Below are positions 1 to 6,991 of a DNA stretch of 38,633 nt, one piece after another. The DNA is taken from contig NZ_JAENIJ010000033.1 of assembly GCF_016595435.1 (NCBI RefSeq), positions 1-38,633 of the forward strand, written 5' to 3'. Below the pieces are notes generated by a model. That model made no database searches and had not been told where the DNA came from. It was given only the letters and a program-made list of their open reading frames with translations. The first letter of the stretch is position 1; the number at the start of each line of letters is the position of its first letter. The DNA comes from Luteolibacter pohnpeiensis (lineage in GTDB: Bacteria > Verrucomicrobiota > Verrucomicrobiia > Verrucomicrobiales > Akkermansiaceae). A program made the position numbers and the translations under genes.

Positions 1-108
1 GTTGCTCCGGTTGCTCCGGTTGCTCCGGTTGCTCCGGTTGCTCCGGTTGCTCCGGTTGCTCCGGTTGCTCCGGTTGCTCCGGTTGCTCCGGTTGCGCCAG
101 TTGCGCCT
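1..108. repeat. 9-bp tandem repeat encoding Gly-Ala-Thr
   Basis: Ten perfect head-to-tail copies of GTTGCTCCG fill positions 1-90, followed by two diverged copies (91-99, 100-108). On the minus strand each unit reads Gly-Ala-Thr in the collagen-like gene that starts at 485. A 9-bp period keeps the frame, so slippage would change stalk length and not switch the gene off. The array runs off the window edge, so its true copy number is unknown. Confidence 0.97.
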
Positions 109-485
109 ACCAGAAGGGATTTGCCACTCCCTGTGATCTGTCCAGTCGCACCGTCGATCGTCAGGAAATTATTCCCGGATGAATCCACCACGGTGGTCTT
201 CGTGGTTTTTAATGGAATCAAATCCAATGGCAGCACCAAGCTACCATCGTCCTTGATACCCGTAAATTGGCCGACTGGCACAATCAAATTGGCCAGGCCC
301 GTATTTAAGTTCGTCCAGGTTCCACCACCCAGTGCAATAGGTAGGTAGTTGTAAATATAACCATCCACGGATGGCCCCATATTAATTCCGGCTGAAGCAT
401 TCACCGGATCGGCTGCATTTGCGATGGCAGGCAAGGATAGTGCTGCCACAGCCAGCACTTTCATATAACTTATTTTTGTTTTCAT
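1..485 (-). CDS. Collagen-like secreted protein, N-terminal part (cut by window edge)
   Basis: ATG at 485 opens a frame that stays open to the left window edge. It begins with a short signal peptide ([20 protein letters not shown], then an Ala-rich cleavage region). About 100 residues follow that closely match residues 24-118 of the protein encoded at 787-2499, sharing the blocks [19 protein letters not shown] and [20 protein letters not shown]. After a short linker the chain turns into uninterrupted Gly-Ala-Thr triplets. The C-terminus lies outside the window; by analogy with the neighbour it may carry a SUMF1-like domain, but this is inference. The Gly-X-Y repeat implies a trimeric, rod-like surface stalk. 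The two genes look like a tandem duplication whose repeat tracts have diverged (pure GAT here, mixed GPA/GAT/GPQ there). Confidence 0.85.
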   Translation of the reverse strand, partial: MKTKISYMKVLAVAALSLPAIANAADPVNASAGINMGPSVDGYIYNYLPIALGGGTWTNLNTGLANLIVPVGQFTGIKDDGSLVLPLDLIPLKTTKTTVVDSSGNNFLTIDGATGQITGSGKSLLVGATGATGATGATGATGATGATGATGATGATGATGA

Positions 486-516
486 GCTTTGGTTTATGGT
501 GGAATTCAATAGATTG

Positions 517-532
517 ATCCGATTCATCGGAT
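517..532. promoter_or_regulatory. Palindrome upstream of collagen-like gene
   Basis: ATCCGAT-TC-ATCGGAT is a perfect 7+7 inverted repeat with a 2-bp spacer, 32-47 nt upstream of the ATG at 485. A further half-site ATCCGAT occurs at 569-575. The size and position suit a dimeric repressor operator; no regulator is identified. The rest of 486-680 shows no gene. Confidence 0.4.
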
Positions 533-678
533 TGAAAGAGCCATGAAATAAATCTTGATCAAAAGCAGATCCGATCACTGCCTCTAACAGAGACATTCAC
601 GATATGGCTGTCCGGATTTCAGCCATTCGATTTTGAGCGAATTTTACATCGATCAAGAACCTTAATTTCGATTTCATC

Positions 679-716
679 AAAAATCCGGCAGCAGTGTTGT
701 CACCACTGCCGGATTT
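679..716 (-). terminator. Rho-independent terminator after the collagen/SUMF1 gene
   Basis: The minus strand carries an 11-bp perfect stem, AAATCCGGCAG (681-691 on plus) with CTGCCGGATTT (706-716). The loop contains a further GTG/CAC pairing. The 3' arm runs into TTTTT on the minus strand. It lies about 70 nt downstream of the stop at 787, so it should end the 3251-to-787 transcript and separate it from the collagen-like gene at 485. Confidence 0.75.
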
Positions 717-786
717 AGCACGATCATCTCAAGATGCCGTGTCACCAAGACATCAGCCGTCTAGAGAATCGTTAAGATTCCATGAA

Positions 787-2499
787 TCAGGGCTTCTTGA
801 CGAGACGGAAACCAACACGAGATTCCCGCGTATCCGGATTCATGGTGATAGATCCACTCACCCGAAGAACTGCAACTCCATCTGAGAAATCGCCACCGCA
901 AACGTATTTGTTTGCACCGGATGCTGTCGAGGTCCATTCAGCCTGGTTACCCGCCATTTCCCATAGTCCCCAAGGGTTGACCCCCTTCCAGAATGTATGC
1001 GCGGCCGGGCTGCCGGTAATTGACCAGTATCCATAGCTCGCGTAATCATGGTCGATGGTGGTGGTGCCCCATGGGTAAATGTTCGCCGTCATGTTGCCAC
1101 CACGAGCCGCCCATTCCCACTCCGCACGCGTTGGCAGGCGGTAGCCAGTTGCAGCCGAATCTTCGTACACGGTCGTCGAGTTCCCAGTCTTATAGAGAGA
1201 AGTGAAGCTTGCATCCGTATAATAGACCGGGGTCAAACCTTCACTTTCGCTGCGTGCATTAGCCCACTTCAGCACATCATACCAAGTAACACAAGAAACT
1301 GGGTGATCCATATCTTTACCTGCACCGCCGGCATGTCTAGTGAATGTGTTATAATAGCCATATTCGGTAGCATTGGCTGAAGCACCTTCAAAGCTATAAC
1401 CATTGGACATCGCATAGCGGAAAACTGCGCGGTATAGACCAAGTGTAACTTCCGTAACATCCATTTGGAAACTGCTGATCTCTACGCTGGTAGCAGAACC
1501 ACCAAGTGTCGTCAGAGTTCCGGCAGGAATAGTAGCCATTCCCCATGCAACAGGGATATCCCCCAAACTCACGGTCGTAATGGTGCCGCTTGGGCCAGTT
1601 TCACCGGTTGGACCAGTTGGTCCGGCAGGACCAGTCGCCCCAGTGGCACCGGCTGGACCAGTCGCTCCTGTGGCACCGGTTGCTCCGGCAGAACCTGTAG
1701 GACCAGTTACACCTGCGATCCCTTGCGGGCCTTGTGGACCAGTTGCGCCTGCGACACCTTGGGCTCCTTGTGCCCCGGTAGCGCCCGTGGCACCCACTGC
1801 ACCAGCAGGACCTTGTGGTCCCGTAGCACCGGTTGCTCCCGAAGGACCTGCGACACCTTGAGAACCCGTGGCTCCCGTTGCCCCGGCTGGACCTTGAGAA
1901 CCTGTGGCACCGGTTGCACCCGTGGCTCCAGCAGGACCGGTTGCGCCCGTGGCTCCGGCTGCCCCTGTGGCTCCGGCAGGACCGGTCGCGCCTGTGGCTC
2001 CAGCAGGACCCGTTGCACCGGCAGCTCCCGTTGCCCCTGTGGCTCCGGCAGGACCTGTCGCACCCGTTGCCCCTGTAGCTCCAGCAGGGCCAGTCGCGCC
2101 CGTGGCTCCGGCAGGACCCGTTGGACCAGTAGGTCCTGCGAGACCACCACCAGTAACAACACCTGAGTCATCCACTTCGAAAACCGTGGTGCCGGAATCG
2201 TTTACCACTTTTAAAGACGTGGTCTTCAAAGGAATCAAATCCAACGGCAAGACCAGGCTCCCGTCGTCTTTGATCCCGGTGAATTGACCTACGGGAACAA
2301 TCAAGTTCGCCAATCCGGTATTGATCTCTGTCCATTCGCTACCACCCAATGCAATGGGTAAGTAGTTGTAAATATATCCGTCGATCGATGGACCCATATT
2401 CACACCCGCCGAGGCATTGACTGGATCAGCGGCTCTAACGGTAGAAGGTGCTGCAATGGCTGCTAAGGCGAAAGCCGCAATGTATTTCGATTTCATCAT
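787..2499 (-). CDS. Collagen-like protein with C-terminal SUMF1/FGE-like domain
   Basis: 570 residues in four parts. A signal peptide covers about residues 1-23 (Ala-rich, ending VRA-AD). A conserved N-terminal module (24-118) is shared with the gene at 1-485. About 61 Gly-X-Y triplets follow (122-305; mainly [12 protein letters not shown]). The C-terminal domain (about 312-570) has the hallmarks of the SUMF1/formylglycine-generating-enzyme fold: [42 protein letters not shown] and the terminal VGFRLV. The only cysteines I see there are far apart (HPVSC, YVCGG), so the FGE active-site pair is absent and true formylglycine synthesis is unlikely; a ligand-binding C-type-lectin-like head on a collagen stalk is more plausible. 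The start may be 2499 or the adjacent ATG at 2496. The PEP-CTERM gene lies 41 nt upstream, so co-transcription is likely. Confidence 0.88.
   Translation of the reverse strand: MMKSKYIAAFALAAIAAPSTVRAADPVNASAGVNMGPSIDGYIYNYLPIALGGSEWTEINTGLANLIVPVGQFTGIKDDGSLVLPLDLIPLKTTSLKVVNDSGTTVFEVDDSGVVTGGGLAGPTGPTGPAGATGATGPAGATGATGATGPAGATGATGAAGATGPAGATGATGPAGATGAAGATGATGPAGATGATGATGSQGPAGATGATGSQGVAGPSGATGATGPQGPAGAVGATGATGAQGAQGVAGATGPQGPQGIAGVTGPTGSAGATGATGATGPAGATGATGPAGPTGPTGETGPSGTITTVSLGDIPVAWGMATIPAGTLTTLGGSATSVEISSFQMDVTEVTLGLYRAVFRYAMSNGYSFEGASANATEYGYYNTFTRHAGGAGKDMDHPVSCVTWYDVLKWANARSESEGLTPVYYTDASFTSLYKTGNSTTVYEDSAATGYRLPTRAEWEWAARGGNMTANIYPWGTTTIDHDYASYGYWSITGSPAAHTFWKGVNPWGLWEMAGNQAEWTSTASGANKYVCGGDFSDGVAVLRVSGSITMNPDTRESRVGFRLVKKP
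1585..2136 (-). repeat. Degenerate Gly-X-Y coding repeat
   Basis: About 61 consecutive codon triplets encode Gly-X-Y. At DNA level this is a diverged array of 9- and 18-bp units related to the perfect array at 1-90. The mixture of Pro-Ala, Ala-Thr and Pro-Gln units suggests an older, stabilised array. The long open frames on the opposite strand here are artefacts of this periodicity. Confidence 0.9.
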
Positions 2500-2540
2500 T
2501 CGCGTGTTTATTCAGTGAAATGCATTTAATCCGGCTGTGC

Positions 2541-3251
2541 TTATGCGCGGCGGCGGCGTGATGCAGCCAAAGCGAGCGCTCCCAATGCCCCCATTGCTGC
2601 AATCGAAGGTTCTGGCACGGCAATAGGAGCGTAAGTAACGGAAACCCCTGGGGTATAAGCCCCACCATCGTCCGTGTTCACTTCGGAAGCGATGTTCATT
2701 TGGGCGCTCGATGACAATCCATCGGACGTGATGGAAAATCCGCCAGTAATTTGATCAGCGGTCAGCGTGATGGTGATGAATTGATACTCAGCGGTGTTGG
2801 AATTGACCGTCAAATAGTCAATGAAAGTGCCCAGACTGCTTTGATATCCGTCATACATGGAAAAGGAAATATCAGTATCATCGGGCGCAATCACCGTGGT
2901 GTAGAGATATAAGGTGACGCTCTCCAACACAGTTCCCTCAGGGGCATAGGCATCCAGGTTGGTGATGATGAAATTGAGGTCATACGCACCTCCCGGGCCT
3001 GGAACGTCTGGGCGAGTGGCAACGCCGCCTTCGTCAGAGTTTACGGAGCTTGTGCCACGGTTCCAGAGCTGGGCATCGAAACCGATGTCCGAAAGCGTTC
3101 CAGCATAAGTGCCACCGCTTGCGGCAACGCCGGAAGTCGATCCAGCATTTTCGAAGTAAAACGTCTGAGCACCTGCAAGACCTGCTGATGCTAGAATTCC
3201 AGCCGAAATCAAGCAGGCGATTTTTGAACGACCTAGTGGTTTTGTTTTCAT
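2541..3251 (-). CDS. PEP-CTERM sorting-domain protein
   Basis: 236 residues with a signal peptide (ending about LAGAQ, residue 29), a beta-rich body of about 175 residues, and a C-terminal sorting signal: VPEPS, a hydrophobic stretch rich in Ala/Leu/Gly, then RRRRA. The PEP-CTERM tail directs export and exosortase-dependent processing (known family behaviour); no exosortase gene is in this window. The body is clearly paralogous to the protein at 6052-6738, with shared blocks GGTYAGTL-DIGFDA-LWNR, NSDEGGVATRPDV, ITSDGL--SAQ-N-ASE. Its function is unknown. It heads a minus-strand series with the collagen/SUMF1 gene and has a long upstream region with G-tracts and an inverted repeat. Confidence 0.9.
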   Translation of the reverse strand: MKTKPLGRSKIACLISAGILASAGLAGAQTFYFENAGSTSGVAASGGTYAGTLSDIGFDAQLWNRGTSSVNSDEGGVATRPDVPGPGGAYDLNFIITNLDAYAPEGTVLESVTLYLYTTVIAPDDTDISFSMYDGYQSSLGTFIDYLTVNSNTAEYQFITITLTADQITGGFSITSDGLSSSAQMNIASEVNTDDGGAYTPGVSVTYAPIAVPEPSIAAMGALGALALAASRRRRA

Positions 3252-3282
3252 GTTTTATCGTGATTTCAATATTTGTTTATCA

Positions 3283-3340
3283 GGGAGAACGGGGGGAGTA
3301 TGCGGGATATTGGGGGGAATTTTAGGGGGAGGCCGGGGGG
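3283..3340 (+). promoter_or_regulatory. G-tract cluster, predicted G-quadruplex, upstream of PEP-CTERM gene
   Basis: Six G-runs lie at 3283-3285, 3291-3296, 3304-3306, 3312-3317, 3325-3329 and 3335-3340, all separated by 5-7 nt. This meets the usual G3+N1-7 quadruplex rule more than once. It lies 32-89 nt upstream of the start at 3251, on the strand opposite to the gene. More G5 runs follow at 3397-3401 and 3423-3427. The remainder of 3252-3603 holds no gene that I can support. Confidence 0.5.
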
Positions 3341-3356
3341 AGGCGCTTTATTTTCA

Positions 3357-3375
3357 ATCACTGAAAATCAGTGAT
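3357..3375. promoter_or_regulatory. Inverted repeat upstream of PEP-CTERM gene
   Basis: ATCACTG-AAAAT-CAGTGAT is a perfect 7-bp inverted repeat with a 5-nt spacer, about 105-125 nt upstream of the start at 3251 and about 230 nt after the glycosyltransferase stop. It has no T-tract on the minus strand, so it looks more like an operator than a terminator. Confidence 0.35.
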
Positions 3376-3603
3376 CCACGGCTGCTGTGCTGATTTGGGG
3401 GAGTGCGAATGACTTCAAACTTGGGGGAATTTGCCATGTAGATCCTGAACGGTTAGTCCAAGCATCTAAAGGGATCAGACCAAAATCTTCAATGGCACGC
3501 AATGTTTATTTAAACAAATTTTGATTCAGTCTCATTGAACACTGTTCCCGGAGTCACCCAAACGAGACATTCCGCATTCGCAGCAGACGCGGGCGCGGGA
3601 AAA

Positions 3604-4743
3604 TCAAGCGGCTGGGAGAAGATTTGCCAATTTCGGCTGTCCCAGCGCATCAATCGCATATTGGGCGTTCCGGCGAATTCTCTCCCGCTCGTTAGGAGGA
3701 ATGCTGGATTTTTTTAAAAGTTTCACGCAGGCATCGAACGATTCCCTAAGCTTTCCAGCCCAGTATGCGGCAATCGAAAACTCATCCATCATGCCGTAAT
3801 CATAAACCCAGGTTTGAGCAAATAGTGGTTGCTCGGGTAAGGTTCGCTCAATCCCCTGCTTTGCGAAAAGATAGGCTTGATGATACTTGCCGTGATTGCG
3901 GCAAAAGCGCGCGGCAGCATGCAAAGATTCCGCACGGGAAGGACTTGCCTCAAAAGCCGATAGGTAACTCTCAAGAATTGCGGCAGGCTCGTGCCCAAGT
4001 TTCTCCCGCAACAACCCGGCCTGATAAAAACTGAAGAACACTTCTTCCTTCCACCCTCCCAAATGGGCTCGCCTCAGATAGGCATCCAGTGCCAACTCCA
4101 GCTCATCGGCGTCGCGGTAGCTTTGCGCCAGGTAAAAGGTGTATCGGGAAATAAAAAATGGATCGCTCTCGGTTTTAAGAACGTTTTCCAAAACATTGGC
4201 GTCATCCCGATACTTGTTCGGATTGCGATTCCGGGCGCTGTCCTGCATTTGCACACTCAGGAAGCCCTTGGCAACTTCACGCGATCCATTCACTTCGAGA
4301 AATTCGTGGAGAACTCCCAAATAGCGGTAGGGGCGGCGATTGCTAAACAGCAGTGGGCAGTAATGAAGACATGGTCCTGTCCGGACTTGCACATCATAGA
4401 GATCAGCACTGAGGCCACGCTTGAACTGATCGACATCGAAGGATTTCTCAAAAACGAGATAGTTATCCGCATCCAACATCAGTCCGTAATCGATGTCCGC
4501 ATGTTCCCGCAGTTTACTCATTGCAAAGCTGCGGTTGTAGGCAAAATCCTTCCACGGCTCATCGATCACCACGCCGGGGAGTCCGGATTCTTCAAGGAAA
4601 TCCCGGATGACTTCCTGGGTTCCATCGGTGGAACCGGTATCGACGACCAATAGATGATCCATCAAAGGGAGAGCTTTTTCCAGACAGCGCCGGATCACAT
4701 GCGCCTCATCCTTCACAATCATGCATAAACTGATCTTCGCCAT
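3604..4743 (-). CDS. GT2-family glycosyltransferase with C-terminal helical (TPR-like) region
   Basis: 379 residues. The N-terminal ~150 form a GT-A fold of family 2: MAKISLCMIVKDEAHVIRRC, the nucleotide-binding VVDTGSTDGT, and the metal-binding DxD in LMLDADNYLVF. No signal peptide or membrane segment is seen, so it is probably cytoplasmic. The C-terminal ~200 residues are helical with TPR-like spacing (FYLAQSYRDADELELALDAYLRR and following), an arrangement common in protein O-glycosyltransferases and spore- or surface-protein glycosyltransferases. It lies 30 nt downstream of the FkbM methyltransferase gene and is surely co-transcribed with it. The sugar and acceptor are not predictable; the Thr-rich collagen-like proteins next door are an attractive acceptor. 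Confidence 0.88.
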   Translation of the reverse strand: MAKISLCMIVKDEAHVIRRCLEKALPLMDHLLVVDTGSTDGTQEVIRDFLEESGLPGVVIDEPWKDFAYNRSFAMSKLREHADIDYGLMLDADNYLVFEKSFDVDQFKRGLSADLYDVQVRTGPCLHYCPLLFSNRRPYRYLGVLHEFLEVNGSREVAKGFLSVQMQDSARNRNPNKYRDDANVLENVLKTESDPFFISRYTFYLAQSYRDADELELALDAYLRRAHLGGWKEEVFFSFYQAGLLREKLGHEPAAILESYLSAFEASPSRAESLHAAARFCRNHGKYHQAYLFAKQGIERTLPEQPLFAQTWVYDYGMMDEFSIAAYWAGKLRESFDACVKLLKKSSIPPNERERIRRNAQYAIDALGQPKLANLLPAA

Positions 4744-4773
4744 GGGAATAGGATGTCGTAAGCCTAAAGTCGG

Positions 4774-5619
4774 TTATTTCCTGCCGAGTGATCCCAGATA
4801 TCGGACTTGGGAGCCGGCCGCGACTGCCCCCCGTTGTTCCAACAACATCACGCATCGCAAAGCCAGATCGAAACTTCGATAACAGTGATGAACGATGAGC
4901 GCCAAATGCTTCAGCTGTTCGTCGGTTAGATTCTCAGGTCGTGAAAAATCACGAACATAGACCAAGTCCGCCTCCAAGAGTTGGTTCAAGGCGCGCCGTG
5001 GCTCCCCATTGACCACGCATGGTGCAATCGGCCAATGCTTCACTGCGGCAAAACAATGAGGAATGAAACCTTGATTCCGAAGCTCAATATCAATCTCCCC
5101 CATCCCCGGTTGATTTTCATACAGCGTCACGAAAGACACCTCCACCTGGATCACCACGGCTTGGGATAGCTTGTTTTTCCCATGCTGGAACACCGCCAAT
5201 TCACCGCCTTGGATATCGATTTTCAGCAGATCCAGCAGTTCGATTTCATCAATCTCATCAAGGCGTTTGGTATCAATAGGAACACGGTCGATCACCTGAC
5301 CGTAGGGTTTCAAGACCTCGAACAAATCCAAGCTTCTAACATCCGGCTCTAACAAACTCGTCATCCCCGAGCCCGCGCAGATTTTCAGGGTATGGCACTG
5401 TCCATCTCCCACGGCGTAAGGGAGGTAACGCTCGGCGGGACTTTTCTTCGCCAGAAGTTCTTCCAGCGCCGATTGCTGAGGTTCAAACCCCGTGACCTGA
5501 ACCAGCTCTGCCTGCATCATCGGCCGATAAGGAGGCTCGCCATCCACAGGATTTGCTCCGATATCAACGACTTCCGTGAGACGGCCAGGACTGAGAATTT
5601 CCCTTAAGATGCAGTTCAT
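4774..5619 (-). CDS. FkbM-family SAM-dependent methyltransferase
   Basis: 281 residues. It carries VVDIGANPVDGEPPY (SAM-binding motif I region), GFEPQQSALEELLAK (acidic motif II) and the diagnostic FkbM block LLKIDIQGGELAVFQHG followed by VIQVEVSF. FkbM enzymes usually O-methylate sugars or polyketide hydroxyls. The gene begins with ATG at 5619 and is the first of a two-gene unit with the glycosyltransferase at 3604-4743, which suggests that the transferred glycan is methylated. Its upstream region is a 430-nt gene-free stretch with three inverted repeats. Confidence 0.9.
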   Translation of the reverse strand: MNCILREILSPGRLTEVVDIGANPVDGEPPYRPMMQAELVQVTGFEPQQSALEELLAKKSPAERYLPYAVGDGQCHTLKICAGSGMTSLLEPDVRSLDLFEVLKPYGQVIDRVPIDTKRLDEIDEIELLDLLKIDIQGGELAVFQHGKNKLSQAVVIQVEVSFVTLYENQPGMGEIDIELRNQGFIPHCFAAVKHWPIAPCVVNGEPRRALNQLLEADLVYVRDFSRPENLTDEQLKHLALIVHHCYRSFDLALRCVMLLEQRGAVAAGSQVRYLGSLGRK

Positions 5620-5724
5620 TTTTCTATCTGGCAGATTTCAATTCAACGCACCCAATCAACATTTCTTTGCTTCGACAAGCGGCAGAATCACCACCCTGCT
5701 ATTTTCAGATAACCACTTATATAC

Positions 5725-5760
5725 GGTTAATCCATTTGAAAACATTGGATAGGATTAACC
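5725..5760. promoter_or_regulatory. 9-bp-arm inverted repeat upstream of fkbM-like gene
   Basis: GGTTAATCC (5725-5733) and GGATTAACC (5752-5760) are exact inverted copies separated by 18 nt, with a centre-to-centre distance of 27 bp. The element lies 106-141 nt upstream of the FkbM start. It may be an operator for a two-dimer regulator or an RNA hairpin. Confidence 0.45.
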
Positions 5761-5778
5761 CTTATGAAAAATAGCATA

Positions 5779-5802
5779 ATGGATCAACATGATACGATCC
5801 AT
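5779..5802. promoter_or_regulatory. 7-bp-arm inverted repeat
   Basis: ATGGATC (5779-5785) and GATCCAT (5796-5802) are exact inverted copies with a 10-nt spacer, 18 nt from the neighbouring repeat at 5725-5760. Function unknown. Confidence 0.35.
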
Positions 5803-5841
5803 CCAAGCCATGCAGATCTAGGCATTGACGATCGGTATAAC

Positions 5842-5885
5842 GAAAGCTGCCCGAGCAGATCCTGACATCCTCTCGGACAGCTTTC
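5842..5885. terminator. Strong hairpin, probable terminator of the PEP-CTERM transcript
   Basis: GAAAGCTGCCCGAG (5842-5855) pairs with CTCGGACAGCTTTC (5872-5885) over 14 positions with one mismatch and a 16-nt loop. It is about 165 nt beyond the stop at 6052 on the minus strand. Neither strand has a long T-tract, so intrinsic termination is only probable; it could instead be part of a small structured RNA. Confidence 0.5.
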
Positions 5886-6051
5886 TTTGCACCCTACGTG
5901 CAGTCATGCCATTCACCCACAGCAAGGTCTGATCAAATGGATGGAGAAATCATTGCAGCAGCTGCTAGAGCTGCCATGTAACTGGTTCTTGTTTTCATTT
6001 GGAGGCGTATCCTTTCTTGATTTACCTTGTTCGTAACGGGGGGAGATTGGT

Positions 6052-6738
6052 TTACGCACGACGCCGCCTGAGAAAGGCCAACGATCCTATCACGGCTAAA
6101 GTAATGGTTCCGGGTTCGGGAATAGGCACAAAGGTCAGCGAGATGCTGGGTGTGTAAATTCCACCGGAAACCGTGCTCATTTCGGAAGCCACGTTGAGCT
6201 GCGCACTGGTCGCTAAACCATCTGACGTGATGGATATTCCGCCCTCAAACTGTTCGCCGGTAACGGTGATCGAAATGAATTGGTATTCATCCGTGATGGA
6301 GTTCACCTCCAGTGTCCCGATGAAGTTGCCGAGCGCCGCCTGATAGCCATCATATACAGAAAAACCGAGTGTCTCGCCGTCCGGCGCCACCACGGTGGTA
6401 TAGAGCAGGATGGTCACGCTCTCCAATTGCATCCCTGCAGGAATGTAGGCATCCAGATTACTCGCAATCAGGTTAATATCATAAGCCAAACCTGGTCCGG
6501 CGACGTCCGGTCGGGTCGCCACTCCACCCTCATCGGAATTCACCGTGCCATTGCGATTCCACAAAGACGCATCGAATCCGATATCCGCCAGAGTGCCGGC
6601 ATAGGTTCCTCCAAGAGCTCCACCATCTGCTGTCGAGGCCTCATTTTGAAAGTAAATCGTTGCCGCTTTGGAAACACTGGCACTGGCAATCATGCCAACA
6701 CCGAGAAGCAGGAGCCAGGAGGGGGGAGTTTTTTTCAT
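6052..6738 (-). CDS. PEP-CTERM sorting-domain protein, paralogue of 2541-3251
   Basis: 228 residues with a signal peptide (MKKTPPSWLLLLGVGM and following, cleaved near SKAA), a beta-rich body, and a C-terminal IPEPGTITLAVIG-type hydrophobic segment ending FLRRRRA. Most of the body aligns with the protein at 2541-3251, including GGTYAGTLADIGFDASLWNR, NSDEGGVATRPDV and the C-terminal SITSDGLATSAQLNVASE. The pair flanks the methyltransferase/glycosyltransferase unit. The upstream region carries a 16-bp direct repeat (6805-6863). Molecular role unknown; extracellular by its tail. Confidence 0.9.
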   Translation of the reverse strand: MKKTPPSWLLLLGVGMIASASVSKAATIYFQNEASTADGGALGGTYAGTLADIGFDASLWNRNGTVNSDEGGVATRPDVAGPGLAYDINLIASNLDAYIPAGMQLESVTILLYTTVVAPDGETLGFSVYDGYQAALGNFIGTLEVNSITDEYQFISITVTGEQFEGGISITSDGLATSAQLNVASEMSTVSGGIYTPSISLTFVPIPEPGTITLAVIGSLAFLRRRRA

Positions 6739-6804
6739 GGTGGAAGATCAGGTGGATTTTGGATGCCAAATGCTCGGCATCGTCAGGAATTACTCTTTGT
6801 GTAA

Positions 6805-6863
6805 AACGTTGTAAGATTTTCCCGGATACCATCAAGTCAAAACATGAACGTTGTATGATTTTT
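6805..6863. repeat. 16-bp direct repeat at 42-bp period upstream of PEP-CTERM gene
   Basis: AACGTTGTAAGATTTT (6805-6820) recurs as AACGTTGTATGATTTT from 6847 with one mismatch. The 42-bp period equals about four helical turns, so both copies face the same side of the DNA. They lie 67-125 nt upstream of the start at 6738, a typical activator-site position. The rest of 6739-6991 shows nothing else. Confidence 0.5.
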
Positions 6864-6991
6864 CGTTTTGTTTCGCAATTTTTGACAAAACACACACCCG
6901 CCAGGACAAAAAAGGATCCTCCTTTAAGCCTGACGACAAATTATCGAAGTATCGGGCTAACAAATTCTAACCCATTTGGCCCGAAGTGGCA

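Larger units (their letters stand above)
5620..6051. other. Gene-free region with three inverted repeats
   Basis: No supportable coding frame. The 432 nt between the FkbM start and the stop of the second PEP-CTERM gene hold three separate inverted repeats (5725-5760, 5779-5802, 5842-5885), listed individually, plus a GGGGGGAG run at 6038-6045. It must contain the FkbM promoter and the PEP-CTERM 3' end, and could hold a small RNA. Confidence 0.6.

Noticed and set aside
1..108. CRISPR array
   Set aside because: Units are contiguous 9-bp repeats without spacers.
787..1560. SUMF1/C-lectin domain as the variable protein of a diversity-generating retroelement
   Set aside because: The fold is right for a DGR target, but the RT in this window is Abi/UG-like and 23 kb away, and I saw no adenine-rich template copy of the 3' end of this gene.
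1465..2287. Long plus-strand frames opposite the collagen-like gene
   Set aside because: They are artefacts of the 9-bp Gly-X-Y periodicity, which keeps several frames open; translations are Ser/Arg/Thr/Cys- or Ala-Pro-Val-rich nonsense.
5478..5500. tRNA-like GGTTCAAACCCC sequence
   Set aside because: It lies inside the FkbM coding sequence (around GFEPQQ) and no acceptor or anticodon stem surrounds it.
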